64,000 nt of DNA from an uncultured Prevotella sp. (lineage in GTDB: Bacteria; Bacteroidota; Bacteroidia; Bacteroidales; Bacteroidaceae), in contig OMZO01000006.1 of the NCBI GenBank assembly GCA_900315525.1, positions 1 through 64,000 of the forward strand, read 5' to 3'. The stretch's first letter is position 1. Each line of letters opens with the position of its first letter. Below, piece after piece: positions 54,006 through 64,000 of this stretch. The notes below the pieces were generated by a model that was not told the DNA's origin, made no database searches, and saw nothing but the letters and a program-made list of their open reading frames with translations. The translations under genes and the position numbers were made by a program.

Positions 54006-54576
54006 GGTCTTCTATTTGGTCGATGATCTCCTGATACTGACGTTGAGTCCTGAAATGAAACTTGAAGCCGGCGATGACTCCAACGATGCCGCCAACACAG
54101 CCGCCCCAGAAAAGACCATTGGCGAGCTCGTTGTCCTGCAGATAGACCTCATATGTGAACCAGCCGAACCATAGGATAACAGTGGGAATGCCGAACTTTA
54201 GCCAATCGACGTCGAACTTCTTGGCACTTGCCACATTCTTGCGAGCCTCTACGAGACTGTGGCTCATCATATCGGGATCACTGATCTTGCGGGTATTATA
54301 GAATGTTGCTCCTGCACAGATCAGCATGAAGATGCTCGTACCGATCCAGAAGGCCATCGAAAAGCCCAACAGTTTGATAAAGACCCAGTAGGAGTAAGGT
54401 ACCATCAAGACGCCAAGGGCAATAATGATGTTATAATTGCGGGTGATGGTGTTCACTTCATTCTTCATCGAACGACGCACAAGGCGGTCGTTTACAATCT
54501 CCTGCTGGTTAAGTTTTTTCTTTAGCGTGCTCATCTGCTCACGCATATCTTCTAATTCAAAATTTTCGTTGTTCAT
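53986..54576 (-). CDS. membrane protein cotranscribed with an ECF sigma factor
   Basis: A 196-residue protein: an N-terminal coiled-coil-like cytoplasmic region (1-45), then four hydrophobic segments at about 48-68, 70-88, 127-143 and 152-168, and a polar tail. I do not recognise a named family. Because it follows the sigma factor gene by 12 bases, it could be its membrane regulator, but it lacks FecR or zinc-finger anti-sigma motifs. Confidence 0.7.
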   Translation of the reverse strand: MNNENFELEDMREQMSTLKKKLNQQEIVNDRLVRRSMKNEVNTITRNYNIIIALGVLMVPYSYWVFIKLLGFSMAFWIGTSIFMLICAGATFYNTRKISDPDMMSHSLVEARKNVASAKKFDVDWLKFGIPTVILWFGWFTYEVYLQDNELANGLFWGGCVGGIVGVIAGFKFHFRTQRQYQEIIDQIEDLTADQQ

Positions 54577-54588
54577 AATGGGGATGTT

Positions 54589-55071
54589 TTAATCGTTAGA
54601 CATGTTTTTTAACTGCTCTCTGATTCTGAACAGACGGACGCTGACGTTCTTGGTGCTGATGCCGACAATCTGTCCGATTTCCTCGTAGGGGAGGTTCTCG
54701 AGCCAAAGCAGGACAATTGCACGGTCGAAGGGCTGCAACTTAGAGATGCGCTTGTGGAGCATGTCCACTTGCTTGGTGTCCTCGTCGCGGTCTTCAAAGA
54801 GGTTGATGTCCATAGTCAGCCTGACTTCGGATGAGCGCCGCTTCTTCTTCCTGTCGATGGAGATGCAGGTGTTGAGGGCGACGCGATAGATCCATGTCTG
54901 GATGTTGCTGCGATGTTCGAAGCTCTCATAACCTTTCCAAAGATTGACGAGTACCTCCTGGAATAGGTCGTTTACCTCGTCGGCATCTTGTGAGAACATA
55001 TAGCACACAGTGTAGATGGTGCTCTTGTGCTCTGCAACGGTTTGCGCAAACTGCTTTTCTAATGCATTCAT
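54589..55071 (-). CDS. ECF-type RNA polymerase sigma factor
   Basis: A 160-residue sigma-70 family protein. Region 2 reads IYTVCYMFSQDADEVNDLFQEVLVNLWKGYESFEHRSNIQTWIYRVALNTCI and region 4 reads LQPFDRAIVLLWLENLPYEEIGQIVGISTKNVSVRLFRIREQL. It lacks regions 1 and 3, as ECF factors do. It has its own box at 55114 and is coupled to a membrane protein gene. The signal and regulon are unknown. Confidence 0.93.
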   Translation of the reverse strand: MNALEKQFAQTVAEHKSTIYTVCYMFSQDADEVNDLFQEVLVNLWKGYESFEHRSNIQTWIYRVALNTCISIDRKKKRRSSEVRLTMDINLFEDRDEDTKQVDMLHKRISKLQPFDRAIVLLWLENLPYEEIGQIVGISTKNVSVRLFRIREQLKNMSND

Positions 55072-55113
55072 TGTTTCGTCTGTTGTTTGAATCTATTTGC
55101 CCATTAGACGCAG

Positions 55114-55121
55114 CAAAGATA
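55114..55121 (-). promoter_or_regulatory. -7 box for the ECF sigma gene
   Basis: The minus strand reads TATCTTTG, a perfect match, 42 bases before the start. Confidence 0.65.
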
Positions 55122-55205
55122 CGAAAAACTACGCGGAAAACAGACTAATTTCCCAAAATTCGTATTTTTTCCCGAAAAACGCTTGTCTATCTCATAATTT
55201 TTGAT

Positions 55206-55213
55206 TATCTTTG
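55206..55213 (+). promoter_or_regulatory. -7 box for frdCAB
   Basis: TATCTTTG is a perfect match, 73 bases before the frdC start. Confidence 0.7.
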
Positions 55214-55286
55214 TCCCCTAAACGTGTATGCACGTACCTAATTGTAAGTATTAAATATTCAATAATTCATTTAAATTCAACAACTT

Positions 55287-55970
55287 ATGTGGTTAATCAA
55301 TTCATCAATTGGTAGAAAAGTTGTAATGTCCGTTACGGGTATTGCGCTGATCTTGTTCTTGACATTCCATTGTGCCATGAACCTGGTAGCGCTTTTCTCT
55401 GAGGAAGGTTACAACATGATTTGCGAATTCCTGGGCGCCAACTGGTATGCCGTTGTGGCAACGCTTGGTCTGGCTGCTCTGGCAGTGATTCACATCGTCT
55501 ACGCTTTCATTCTGACTGCGCAGAACCGTAAGGCTCGTGGTGACAACCGTTACGAGGTGGCTACACAGGTCAATCCCGGCATCGTGGAGTGGTCTTCGAA
55601 GAACATGCTCGTACTCGGTCTGATCATCTTTATCGGCCTGCTGCTGCACCTCTACAATTTCTGGTACAACATGATGTTCGCAGAGATTGTCGGTACTTAC
55701 CAGCAGATTGACCCTGCTGACGGTTTTGCATGGATTAAAGAGACATTCTCTAATCCCGTGTTTGTAGTGCTCTACATCATCTGGATCTGTGCAATCTGGT
55801 TCCACCTGACTCACGGTTTCTGGTCAGCCCTGCAGACTCTCGGCTGGAGTGGTAAGATCTGGCTCAACCGCTGGAAGTGCATTGGCTTCATCTACACGAC
55901 GCTGCTGATGCTTGGCTTCCTCGTAGTGATTCTGGCTTTCGCATTCAAGTGCGCTCCGAGCCTCTGCTAA
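55287..55970 (+). CDS. frdC: succinate dehydrogenase/fumarate reductase cytochrome b subunit
   Basis: A 227-residue membrane anchor with five helices that holds two hemes and passes electrons between menaquinol and the catalytic subunits. Histidines in LTFHCAMNLVAL, AVIHIVYAF, LLLHLYNFW and WFHLTHGFWSALQTLGW are the likely heme ligands. The single large anchor subunit is the type B arrangement of Bacteroidetes. It is first in frdCAB. In this group the complex works mainly as fumarate reductase. Confidence 0.95.
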   Translation: MWLINSSIGRKVVMSVTGIALILFLTFHCAMNLVALFSEEGYNMICEFLGANWYAVVATLGLAALAVIHIVYAFILTAQNRKARGDNRYEVATQVNPGIVEWSSKNMLVLGLIIFIGLLLHLYNFWYNMMFAEIVGTYQQIDPADGFAWIKETFSNPVFVVLYIIWICAIWFHLTHGFWSALQTLGWSGKIWLNRWKCIGFIYTTLLMLGFLVVILAFAFKCAPSLC

Positions 55971-55997
55971 TTATCAACTTTTTAATCTGAAAGAATT

Positions 55998-57977
<1,980 letters not shown>

Positions 57978-57983
57978 GGAATT

Positions 57984-58742
57984 ATGGCTAAGAATATAAG
58001 CTTTACAATAAAGTTCTGGCGCCAGAATGGCCCCAAGGACGCAGGTCATTTCGACACCCACGAAATGCACGACATCCCCGATGACACCTCTTTCCTCGAG
58101 ATGCTTGACATCCTGAACGAGGAGCTCATCAACGAAGGCAAGGAGCCTTTCGTATTCGATCACGACTGCCGCGAGGGTATCTGCGGTATGTGCTCACTCT
58201 ACATCAACGGAACGCCTCACGGTAAGACCGAGCGCGGAGCTACTACCTGTCAGCTCTATATGCGTCGTTTCAACGATGGTGATGTGATCACCGTTGAGCC
58301 TTGGCGCTCAGCTGCCTTCCCCGTGATTAAGGACTGTATGGTTGACCGCAATGCCTTCGATAAGATTATTCAGGCTGGTGGCTATACCACAATCCGCACA
58401 GGTCAGGCTCAGGATGCCAACGCTATCCTGATTCCGAAGGAAGACGCTGATGAGGCTATGGACTGCGCTTCTTGCATCGGTTGTGGTGCTTGTGTAGCAG
58501 CTTGTAAGAACGGTTCTGCCATGCTCTTTGTATCGTCGAAGGTATCTCAGCTTGCTCTGCTTCCCCAGGGCCGCGTAGAAGCCGCTCGTCGCGCTAAGAA
58601 CATGGTGATGGCTATGGAGGATCTTGGTTTCGGTAACTGCACCAATACTCGCGCCTGCGAGGCAGTCTGCCCGAAGAATGAGACCATCGCCAACATCGCC
58701 CGCCTGAACCGCGAGTTCATCAAGGCCAAGCTGGCAGACTAA
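57984..58742 (+). CDS. frdB: fumarate reductase/succinate dehydrogenase iron-sulfur subunit
   Basis: A 252-residue electron-transfer subunit. The 2Fe-2S site is [17 protein letters not shown] with a further cysteine in ATTCQLYM. The 4Fe-4S and 3Fe-4S sites are [18 protein letters not shown] and [15 protein letters not shown]. It links the frdA flavin to the frdC hemes. It is last in the operon and is followed by a strong terminator. Confidence 0.97.
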   Translation: MAKNISFTIKFWRQNGPKDAGHFDTHEMHDIPDDTSFLEMLDILNEELINEGKEPFVFDHDCREGICGMCSLYINGTPHGKTERGATTCQLYMRRFNDGDVITVEPWRSAAFPVIKDCMVDRNAFDKIIQAGGYTTIRTGQAQDANAILIPKEDADEAMDCASCIGCGACVAACKNGSAMLFVSSKVSQLALLPQGRVEAARRAKNMVMAMEDLGFGNCTNTRACEAVCPKNETIANIARLNREFIKAKLAD

Positions 58743-58760
58743 GGTTACATATAATTAATA

Positions 58761-58797
58761 AAAAAGGGCGTCGCAGAAATTCTGTGACGCTTTTTTA
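58761..58797 (+). terminator. terminator of frdCAB
   Basis: GCGTCGCAGA pairs with TCTGTGACGC (one G-T pair) and is flanked by AAAAAA and TTTTTT. The A run also makes it usable from the other strand, where the kinase-like gene ends at 58815. Confidence 0.9.
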
Positions 58798-58814
58798 GTA
58801 TTTGTAATCATTAA

Positions 58815-59450
58815 TCAGCCGATATATGCTAATATGACTTTGACTGCATCTTCCTCGGTCTTACCAGCCATATTAATTACCAGGTCGTAGTTGCGAGTGT
58901 CGTAGCGCGAGGTGTTGGCATTGTTTTTAAGATACTCCTCTCGCGTCTCATCTACCTCCTTGATGATCTTCCTGGCTTCCTTCTCGCTAATGCCTTGTTT
59001 TGCCATAACACGATTCAGACGGAACTCCATTGGGGCCTGGATGAGGATATTCAGACTATTGGGGTAGCCATTCAAAGCGAAGAAGGCAGAACGGCCGGCT
59101 ATGACGCACGACTGTTCAATGGCGATGCTATGCAAGATTTCTTTTTCTGCCTTCAACACGGCCTCGGAGGTCACGAGCTTCTTGTTTTTCTCGTCGTAAT
59201 ACTCCTGAGCGTTAGCTGCATCTTCTCCAAGGACCAACACTCGCTTAATGCTTTGCCACCAACTGCGGTCATTGCCTTTAAGTTGCTCAATCTGGTCTAA
59301 GGTCATGTTAAACTTCTCTTCCAAAGGTTTCTGAATCGCTTTGTCATAGTATGGCACACCCAGTTTTTCTGCTAATAGGCGACCGACTGTACGACCACCG
59401 CTACCCAACTCACGATTAATAGTGATGACAAATTGCTCGTTTTTGTTCAT
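58815..59450 (-). CDS. cytidylate kinase-like family protein
   Basis: A 211-residue P-loop protein. The N-terminal ITINRELGSGGRTVGRLLAEKLGVPYYDK replaces the usual Walker A of cytidylate kinases with GSGGRTVG, as in the cytidylate-kinase-2 family. Further conserved parts are CVIAGRSAFFAL and RLNRVMAKQGISEKEARKIIKEVDETREEYL. Its substrate is unknown. It is a single gene between frdCAB and the phosphatase; the 188-base gap after its start holds nothing I can name. Confidence 0.85.
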   Translation of the reverse strand: MNKNEQFVITINRELGSGGRTVGRLLAEKLGVPYYDKAIQKPLEEKFNMTLDQIEQLKGNDRSWWQSIKRVLVLGEDAANAQEYYDEKNKKLVTSEAVLKAEKEILHSIAIEQSCVIAGRSAFFALNGYPNSLNILIQAPMEFRLNRVMAKQGISEKEARKIIKEVDETREEYLKNNANTSRYDTRNYDLVINMAGKTEEDAVKVILAYIG

Positions 59451-59638
59451 AATATTTATTTTTGTTTTTTAGTTATAAGATACTATTATTATAGTGTAAG
59501 AATTCATTTGGGATTACAAATATAGTGATTTATACTTATATTTCAAATGTCTATTATGAAAAATTAACCTTTTATATAGATGAGGCCCTTATTTTGGAAA
59601 TATTCATTTCACTTTCCAGACTGCCGACAAGTTTTTCA

Positions 59639-60514
59639 TTAGTGTTTAAGTACTTTCTTGTGATCTACGATGACGATACCGCGAGTCTCGCTGGTAGCAG
59701 GCTGTCCACTGAGGGTATAGACTAGGCTTTGACCTGTTGCTGTAGACTGTGTACTGGGAGCATTGATTCTGGTCTGGCCACTGGTCTTTTCCTTGAACTC
59801 CTGACGGGCTTTGGCCATCTGTTGCTGGAATCGTTCGTTGCCCTGCAGTTTGATATAGAGCAGTGAGGCGGCGAGACGGGCTGCATCCACGTCGGTCTGC
59901 CAGTGATAGCCTGCGATGACGCGGCTCTGTCCGTGTTCATAGGCACGGGCCATAATCCCATCAGTGGCTGCAGGATTGATGTCAATCAGCAGCAAAGCTG
60001 TTGTCCATCCCAGTGAGGTGTGACCTGAAGGCCAAGAGCCTTCACCAGCATGTTTCTCCTCTTTTTCGGGTATGAGTGTTCCTTCCTTATAATATACGTA
60101 TGGGCGCAGGCGCATATGCTGTCTCTTGGCCCTTACGGTAATACTGTCAGTGGTGCAGGACACGTCTTGCAGCAGCTTGTAAATTTCAGGAGTGTCTTCC
60201 TTGGTGATGTTAAGGCCAAACATCGGGCCGTAGATGTCGATGATGGTCTGCATCCCAAAGACGGCATCGTTGATGGCCATTTGGGCGCGCTCCTCGTTCA
60301 GGCGCTGTAGTTTTCCCCATAGGTGTTGTGTCTGGTCGTACACGAATGCTGCTGACTCGAATTCGTGTGGGGCAGGCAGGAAGTTGGCGATGTTCGGAAG
60401 GTCTTCCGAGGTAAAAAATGGAGTACCATTTTTCTCGTCCTGTGCAGCTTGAGCTGTCATGGTTCCGCATAAAATCAGGATGACGGAAATCATCCATTTC
60501 ATGTTCTTGATCAT
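59639..60514 (-). CDS. exported PAP2 acid phosphatase with short sorting-like tail
   Basis: A 291-residue protein with a signal peptide ending near QAAQ (about residue 25). The three PAP2 motifs are RAKRQHMRLRPY, GSWPSGHTS and SRVIAGYHWQTDV, which make it like class A non-specific acid phosphatases. After residue 240 comes a Ser/Thr-rich linker and the tail LVYTLSGQPATSETRGIVIVDHKKVLKH. That tail resembles the last part of Bacteroidetes C-terminal sorting domains, shortened. Export by T9SS is possible but not shown. Confidence 0.88.
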   Translation of the reverse strand: MIKNMKWMISVILILCGTMTAQAAQDEKNGTPFFTSEDLPNIANFLPAPHEFESAAFVYDQTQHLWGKLQRLNEERAQMAINDAVFGMQTIIDIYGPMFGLNITKEDTPEIYKLLQDVSCTTDSITVRAKRQHMRLRPYVYYKEGTLIPEKEEKHAGEGSWPSGHTSLGWTTALLLIDINPAATDGIMARAYEHGQSRVIAGYHWQTDVDAARLAASLLYIKLQGNERFQQQMAKARQEFKEKTSGQTRINAPSTQSTATGQSLVYTLSGQPATSETRGIVIVDHKKVLKH

Positions 60515-60545
60515 ATTTTTTTAATTGTTTAATAGTATCCTAAAT

Positions 60546-61439
60546 TCATTCACAAATAACCTTCTTATGAGATTTATCCCAGACTCTCCATGTCTGTAGC
60601 AGCACGCTTATGAGGATAAGGGCGATGCCTAGATAGAAAGAGAAGTTGATCTCCCTTCCCTCGCCGAAGATGAGGAAGGCCAGTATGATGGTATAGCAGG
60701 GTTCCAGATTGTATGTCAGATTGACTGTGAAGGCCGAGAGTCGTTTGAGGGCCTGAATCTGCAACAGATACATGCCAACGGTGCAGAAAAGGGCATGACA
60801 GAGCATGAACCATAGGTTGTTGCCCTCTGGGATGACGATGACCTCCTGCTGACTTGGGAAGAAAAAGAGATAGGCTGGAATGATGGCCGATACAATCATG
60901 AGCCCTCCCGACATCTGATACATCAGCACAGTGCGGCTACGCACACCTACACTGGCTTTCTTGTTGCAGATGGCATACAGGGCACAGACGGCTGAGGAGA
61001 CGATGCCGATGGAAATACCGTAGCGGTAGCGGGCGTCGAACGAGAAGATACAGAGCACACCAGCCACCGTGATGAGCGAAAACAGCAGTTCAACCCATGA
61101 GAGCCGCCGTCTGTCTAAAATCGGCTCGAAGATAGCAGTGAAGAATCCGATCAGCGAGAAGCAGATGACGCCGATGGAGACATTTGAGGCTTTGATTGAG
61201 CCATAGAACAGGATCCAATGGAGTCCTAACAGCGCACCGCATCCACAGAGCTGCAAGAACTTGTGCCAGCCGACTCGAGGCAGACCAGTAAATACCAGCA
61301 GGATACAGCTTGTGAAAAGCATGCGATACCACACAATATCCACCTCATTGAGCGTTATCAGTCGCCCGAAGAGTCCAGTGAAGCCTGCCAGAAGTACACT
61401 GAGGTGAAGTTGTATGAATCCCTTCCTTGTCTCGTCCAT
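60546..61439 (-). CDS. EamA-family (DMT) transporter
   Basis: A 297-residue inner-membrane protein with ten hydrophobic helices in two EamA repeats (for example LSVLLAGFTGLFGRLI and SIGVICFSLIGFFTAIFEPIL; then YLLQIQALKRLSAFTVNLTYNLEPCYTIILAFLIFGE). It is probably an exporter of small metabolites. The ATG at 61439 was chosen because the promoter box is at 61491-61498; the frame's upstream ATG at 61493 overlaps that box. Confidence 0.88.
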   Translation of the reverse strand: MDETRKGFIQLHLSVLLAGFTGLFGRLITLNEVDIVWYRMLFTSCILLVFTGLPRVGWHKFLQLCGCGALLGLHWILFYGSIKASNVSIGVICFSLIGFFTAIFEPILDRRRLSWVELLFSLITVAGVLCIFSFDARYRYGISIGIVSSAVCALYAICNKKASVGVRSRTVLMYQMSGGLMIVSAIIPAYLFFFPSQQEVIVIPEGNNLWFMLCHALFCTVGMYLLQIQALKRLSAFTVNLTYNLEPCYTIILAFLIFGEGREINFSFYLGIALILISVLLQTWRVWDKSHKKVICE

Positions 61440-61490
61440 CTTTGCCTGTTTGCTAAAGAACTTATTTCTGCCACCATTCCATTTCAAGTG

Positions 61491-61498
61491 CAAAGATA
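61491..61498 (-). promoter_or_regulatory. -7 box for the EamA transporter gene
   Basis: The minus strand reads TATCTTTG, a perfect match, 51 bases before the chosen start. Confidence 0.65.
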
Positions 61499-61577
61499 GA
61501 TGATTTTTCCGAAATAATCAATCTTTCTCAGTATTTTTGTGTATCTTTGCCCTATCAATGGTCTTAATGTAAGTAAT

Positions 61578-62093
61578 TTATTTCGTCGTGTCCTTTGCCT
61601 GACGCGCAAAATCGAAAAGGGCAGTAGGCAGGTGGCAGTAACCGTCGGGATTCTTATCCAGATAGTCCTGATGGTATTCTTCTGCCGTATAGAAATTCCT
61701 AAGTGGTAGTTTCTCGACAGCGATAGGCTGCGGATATAGGGCCTGCTGTTCGGCAAACACCTTATTGATAATAGGGAGCTGATCGTCGCTGACATAATAG
61801 ACACCTGTGCGATAGCGAGTGCCTTCGTCGTGTCCCTGACGGTTGAGGCTCATGGGATCGATGGCCTTGAAGAACATATTCAGCAGGAATTCAAGACCGA
61901 CTACCTGTTCATCGTATTCGATGTGCACCGTTTCAGCATAGCCAGTCTGGTCGGTATAGACTTCTTGATAGGTGGGATTGTCGGTATTTCCGTTGGCAAA
62001 GCCTACTTCCGTACTCATCACGCCCTGAATTTGTTTAAAATAGTGCTCTGTTCCCCAGAAGCAACCGCCTGCTAAATAAATCTCTTTCTTCAT
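61578..62093 (-). CDS. msrA: peptide-methionine (S)-S-oxide reductase
   Basis: Repairs oxidised methionine. The catalytic cysteine is in AGGCFWGTEHYF at residues 8-19 of the 171-aa protein, and GTRYRTGVYY and TAEEYHQDYL are also family motifs. The ATG at 62093 fits the family start; the upstream part of the frame crosses the promoter box at 62119. No fused or neighbouring msrB is seen. Confidence 0.96.
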   Translation of the reverse strand: MKKEIYLAGGCFWGTEHYFKQIQGVMSTEVGFANGNTDNPTYQEVYTDQTGYAETVHIEYDEQVVGLEFLLNMFFKAIDPMSLNRQGHDEGTRYRTGVYYVSDDQLPIINKVFAEQQALYPQPIAVEKLPLRNFYTAEEYHQDYLDKNPDGYCHLPTALFDFARQAKDTTK

Positions 62094-62118
62094 TGTTTGT
62101 CTAATTTGATTGTGTGTG

Positions 62119-62126
62119 CAAAGATA
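62119..62126 (-). promoter_or_regulatory. -7 box for msrA
   Basis: The minus strand reads TATCTTTG, a perfect match, 25 bases before the start. Confidence 0.65.
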
Positions 62127-62188
62127 CGACATTTCTTCGATTAATGGTGAATTCATATCATTCTTTTTTGTTTCTCTCTATTTTTTTG

Positions 62189-62196
62189 TATCTTTG
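62189..62196 (+). promoter_or_regulatory. -7 box for the GNAT acetyltransferase gene
   Basis: TATCTTTG is a perfect match. It precedes ATG codons at 62215 and 62236. Confidence 0.65.
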
Positions 62197-62235
62197 CTGC
62201 GCAAATGGGTGTTAATGTATAATTCATGTGAACCA

Positions 62236-62745
62236 ATGGAGCGCCTTATACGAAAAGCGAAAGAAAGAGATCTGCCTCGTATTCTGGAATTGATAGAATG
62301 CGGGCGGCAAAAGATGCGGGCTTCAGGAAATCTTGATCAGTGGACTGACGGGAACCCTCGGCAGGAGCTCATATTGCAGGACATTGCCAATGGCAATAGT
62401 TATATCGTGGAGGATGATGGTGAGGCGGTGGCTACATTTGCGTTTATTCAGGGTCCAGACATCACGTATAAACGCATTTATGAGGGTCTGTGGCTTGATG
62501 AGACGGACGATTATTATGTCATCCATCGTCTGGCAAGCAAACCAGGGATACATGGCGTTCTGAAGGCTGTGCTCGACCATTGTTTCACCCTAACTCCCAA
62601 TATTCGCATTGACACCCATCGTCAGAATGTCATCATGCGTCATGCACTTGAGAAATACGGATTCCGCTATTGTGGCATCATCTATTTGCTGGATGGTGCC
62701 GAGCGCTTGGCTTATCAATTAGTGAAGCAGAAATCCTTTACATGA
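62236..62745 (+). CDS. GNAT family N-acetyltransferase
   Basis: A 169-residue GNAT-fold protein. The N-terminal MERLIRKAKERDLPRILELI is the usual first strand and helix. The centre DGEAVATFAFIQGPDITY and the C-terminal IRIDTHRQNVIMRHALEKYGFRYCGIIYL fit the family. The acetyl-CoA loop is weak (SKPGIHGVLKAVLDHC). An ATG at 62215 adds seven residues. Its 3' end overlaps the hydrolase gene on the other strand by 31 bases. Substrate unknown. Confidence 0.87.
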   Translation: MERLIRKAKERDLPRILELIECGRQKMRASGNLDQWTDGNPRQELILQDIANGNSYIVEDDGEAVATFAFIQGPDITYKRIYEGLWLDETDDYYVIHRLASKPGIHGVLKAVLDHCFTLTPNIRIDTHRQNVIMRHALEKYGFRYCGIIYLLDGAERLAYQLVKQKSFT

Positions 62746-63650
62746 TTAATATAGTCGTCGGGATAGTCTGTGTAGGATTTGGCATGTTCCGTACCTTTCG
62801 TAATCCAAAGTGCCTTTGTGCCTGATTTTGCCTCGTAGAGCGGATGCACCATGTGCGAGGGAACGAAGGTATCGTTGTCGCCGTGGATAAAGAGCATCGG
62901 ATAGCGACAGCGCTTCACTTGCTCGAGGGGTGCAGCTTCCGTGAAAGACCAATCGTACTTAATTTGGCAGAGTAGCGAAGTGGTGTATAGCAATGGGAAC
63001 GGCGGCAGCGAGAACTCCTCATCGAGCTGATAGCAGAACTCATCCCAGACACTTGTGTAGCCGCAGTCTTCGATGAAACGGATGTTTTTCACACATGCAG
63101 GCATCTTTTCGCCCGAGACGTTCATCGTCGTAGCAGCCCCCATAGAGACACCATGTACCACAAAATCGTTGGCATCGAATAGCGTTGATGCGACGTTCAT
63201 CCAGTGCAGCACATCATGGCGTTCCTTCCAGCCCATTCCGATAGCATCACCCTCGCTGAGGCCGTGTGCATGCAAGTCAGGCATCAGAACGTTAAATCCC
63301 ATCTGCTCGTAGATACGTCCGATATTCATGAAGTTAATCGCACAGTTTCGCCAACCGTGCAGCACGATGGCGATACGTTGACTATTATCATGTCGGATGT
63401 AGTAGGCATGATGACGTTCGCCTCTGGGCATATGGACGAAGGTATCTCGTAACGCGTGGCAGACTTTTAGACTATCAAGCCAGGGGATGACTTCTGGATG
63501 TTTCTCCGCAAGGCGTTGGAAACATTTTGCCGTGTCTGCCCTTTCCGTGTCAGGGGCAAGCGAATATGAGAGCATGTAAAAACTGCCGCCTGTGGTGGCT
63601 ATCAGTAGCACGAGCACTACAAGTGTCAGACCTATCAGGAGTTTCTTCAT
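62715..63650 (-). CDS. membrane-anchored alpha/beta hydrolase
   Basis: A 311-residue hydrolase with an N-terminal hydrophobic anchor or signal (LLIGLTLVVLVLLIATTGGSFYML). The oxyanion region is VLHGWRNCA, the nucleophile is in VVHGVSMGAA, the acid in LFIHGDNDTFVP and the histidine in TKGTEHAKSY. It resembles the YqkD-type lipoprotein-like hydrolases. The substrate is unknown. It lies 5 bases after ybeY. Confidence 0.9.
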   Translation of the reverse strand: MKKLLIGLTLVVLVLLIATTGGSFYMLSYSLAPDTERADTAKCFQRLAEKHPEVIPWLDSLKVCHALRDTFVHMPRGERHHAYYIRHDNSQRIAIVLHGWRNCAINFMNIGRIYEQMGFNVLMPDLHAHGLSEGDAIGMGWKERHDVLHWMNVASTLFDANDFVVHGVSMGAATTMNVSGEKMPACVKNIRFIEDCGYTSVWDEFCYQLDEEFSLPPFPLLYTTSLLCQIKYDWSFTEAAPLEQVKRCRYPMLFIHGDNDTFVPSHMVHPLYEAKSGTKALWITKGTEHAKSYTDYPDDYINHVKDFCFTN

Positions 63651-63655
63651 ATCTT

Positions 63656-64000
63656 TTATCTCATAGCGAGTGCCTTATCCTCAGCGGCTTCCATAATTTC
63701 CCGCTCACCAGGACCTTTGTCGTTGATGCCACAGAGATGCAGGATACCGTGGATGATAACGCGATGCAGTTCTTCGTCGTAGGGACGGCCGAACTTGTCA
63801 GCATTCGTGAATACAGTGTCAAGCGAGATGACAATATCGCCATTGAGTGTATTTCCTTCTGTATAGTCGAAGGTGATGATATCGGTATAGTAATCGTGGC
63901 CGAGGTATTCGTTGTTGACTTCCAGAATCTTTTCATCATTGACGAACATATAGCCTATCTCGCCGATTTTCTTGTTATACGAAGCTGCTACGTTGTGAAT
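63656..64000 (-). CDS. ybeY: rRNA maturation RNase YbeY (5' end outside the window)
   Basis: Zinc-dependent endoribonuclease that matures 16S rRNA ends. The frame is open to the right edge; visible are about 114 residues from IHNVAASYNKKIGEIGYMFVNDEKI onward. The metal motif is IIHGILHLCGIND (His-x3-His-x5) preceded by YYTDIITFDYTEGN. The end EREIMEAAEDKALAMR is close to the family C-terminus. Confidence 0.93.
   Translation of the reverse strand: MHNVAASYNKKIGEIGYMFVNDEKILEVNNEYLGHDYYTDIITFDYTEGNTLNGDIVISLDTVFTNADKFGRPYDEELHRVIIHGILHLCGINDKGPGEREIMEAAEDKALAMR

Noticed and set aside
59525-59725. 66-aa open frame upstream of the phosphatase 3' end
   Set aside because: It runs through AT-rich intergenic sequence into the phosphatase gene on the other strand and has no start signal.

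Overview
The window looks like chromosomal DNA from a Bacteroidales bacterium, most likely Prevotella in the broad sense. The grounds are many copies of the Bacteroidetes -7 promoter box TAnnTTTG in front of genes, no clear Shine-Dalgarno sites, a PorZ-type T9SS protein, a BspA-like leucine-rich-repeat lipoprotein, a type B fumarate reductase operon, and the block mnmG-apt-uvrC-dtd-mazG-deoC. No tRNA, rRNA, CRISPR array, insertion sequence or integrase was found.

Region by region. 1-5.3 kb: a gene fragment and an unknown gene, then acpP-fabF-rnc (lipid synthesis and RNA processing), then DUF4254, a GT9 glycosyltransferase and rubredoxin. 5.3-14.2 kb: a minus-strand housekeeping run (murQ, bcp, an acyltransferase, an S41 protease, parE, a GNAT-like protein, two methyltransferases). 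14.2-14.65 kb: an AT-rich gap with a cluster of DnaA-box-like sites, a candidate oriC, followed by nadA. 15.6-25 kb: leuS-yitT-rdgB-porZ, butyrate kinase, and an FMN-binding/FNT/SprT group. 25-31 kb: the accessory zone, with palindrome arrays, a five-gene operon led by an AbiH-family gene and followed by envelope proteins (one with an in-frame stop in its signal peptide), a structured RNA ending just upstream of abiH, and an ORF6N gene bracketed by 71-bp repeats that each hold a terminator and a promoter. 31-47 kb: lactonase, AlbA_2 protein, S66 peptidase, mutS, an orphan histidine kinase, lgt, ychF, three envelope genes, polA, a prenyl synthase. 46-53 kb: deoC through mnmG, with a large inverted repeat, a second structured RNA and two perfect parS centromere sites. 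53-64 kb: DUF4298, an MGMT-family protein, an ECF sigma factor, frdCAB, a PAP2 phosphatase, a DMT transporter, msrA, an acetyltransferase, a hydrolase and the cut-off ybeY.

The candidate oriC and the two parS sites lie about 36 kb apart, so the window may be the origin-proximal part of the chromosome. Points most worth following up are the two structured RNAs, the abiH operon with its RNA leader, the terminator-promoter repeat cassette, the 22-bp-period palindrome arrays, and the parS/oriC signals.
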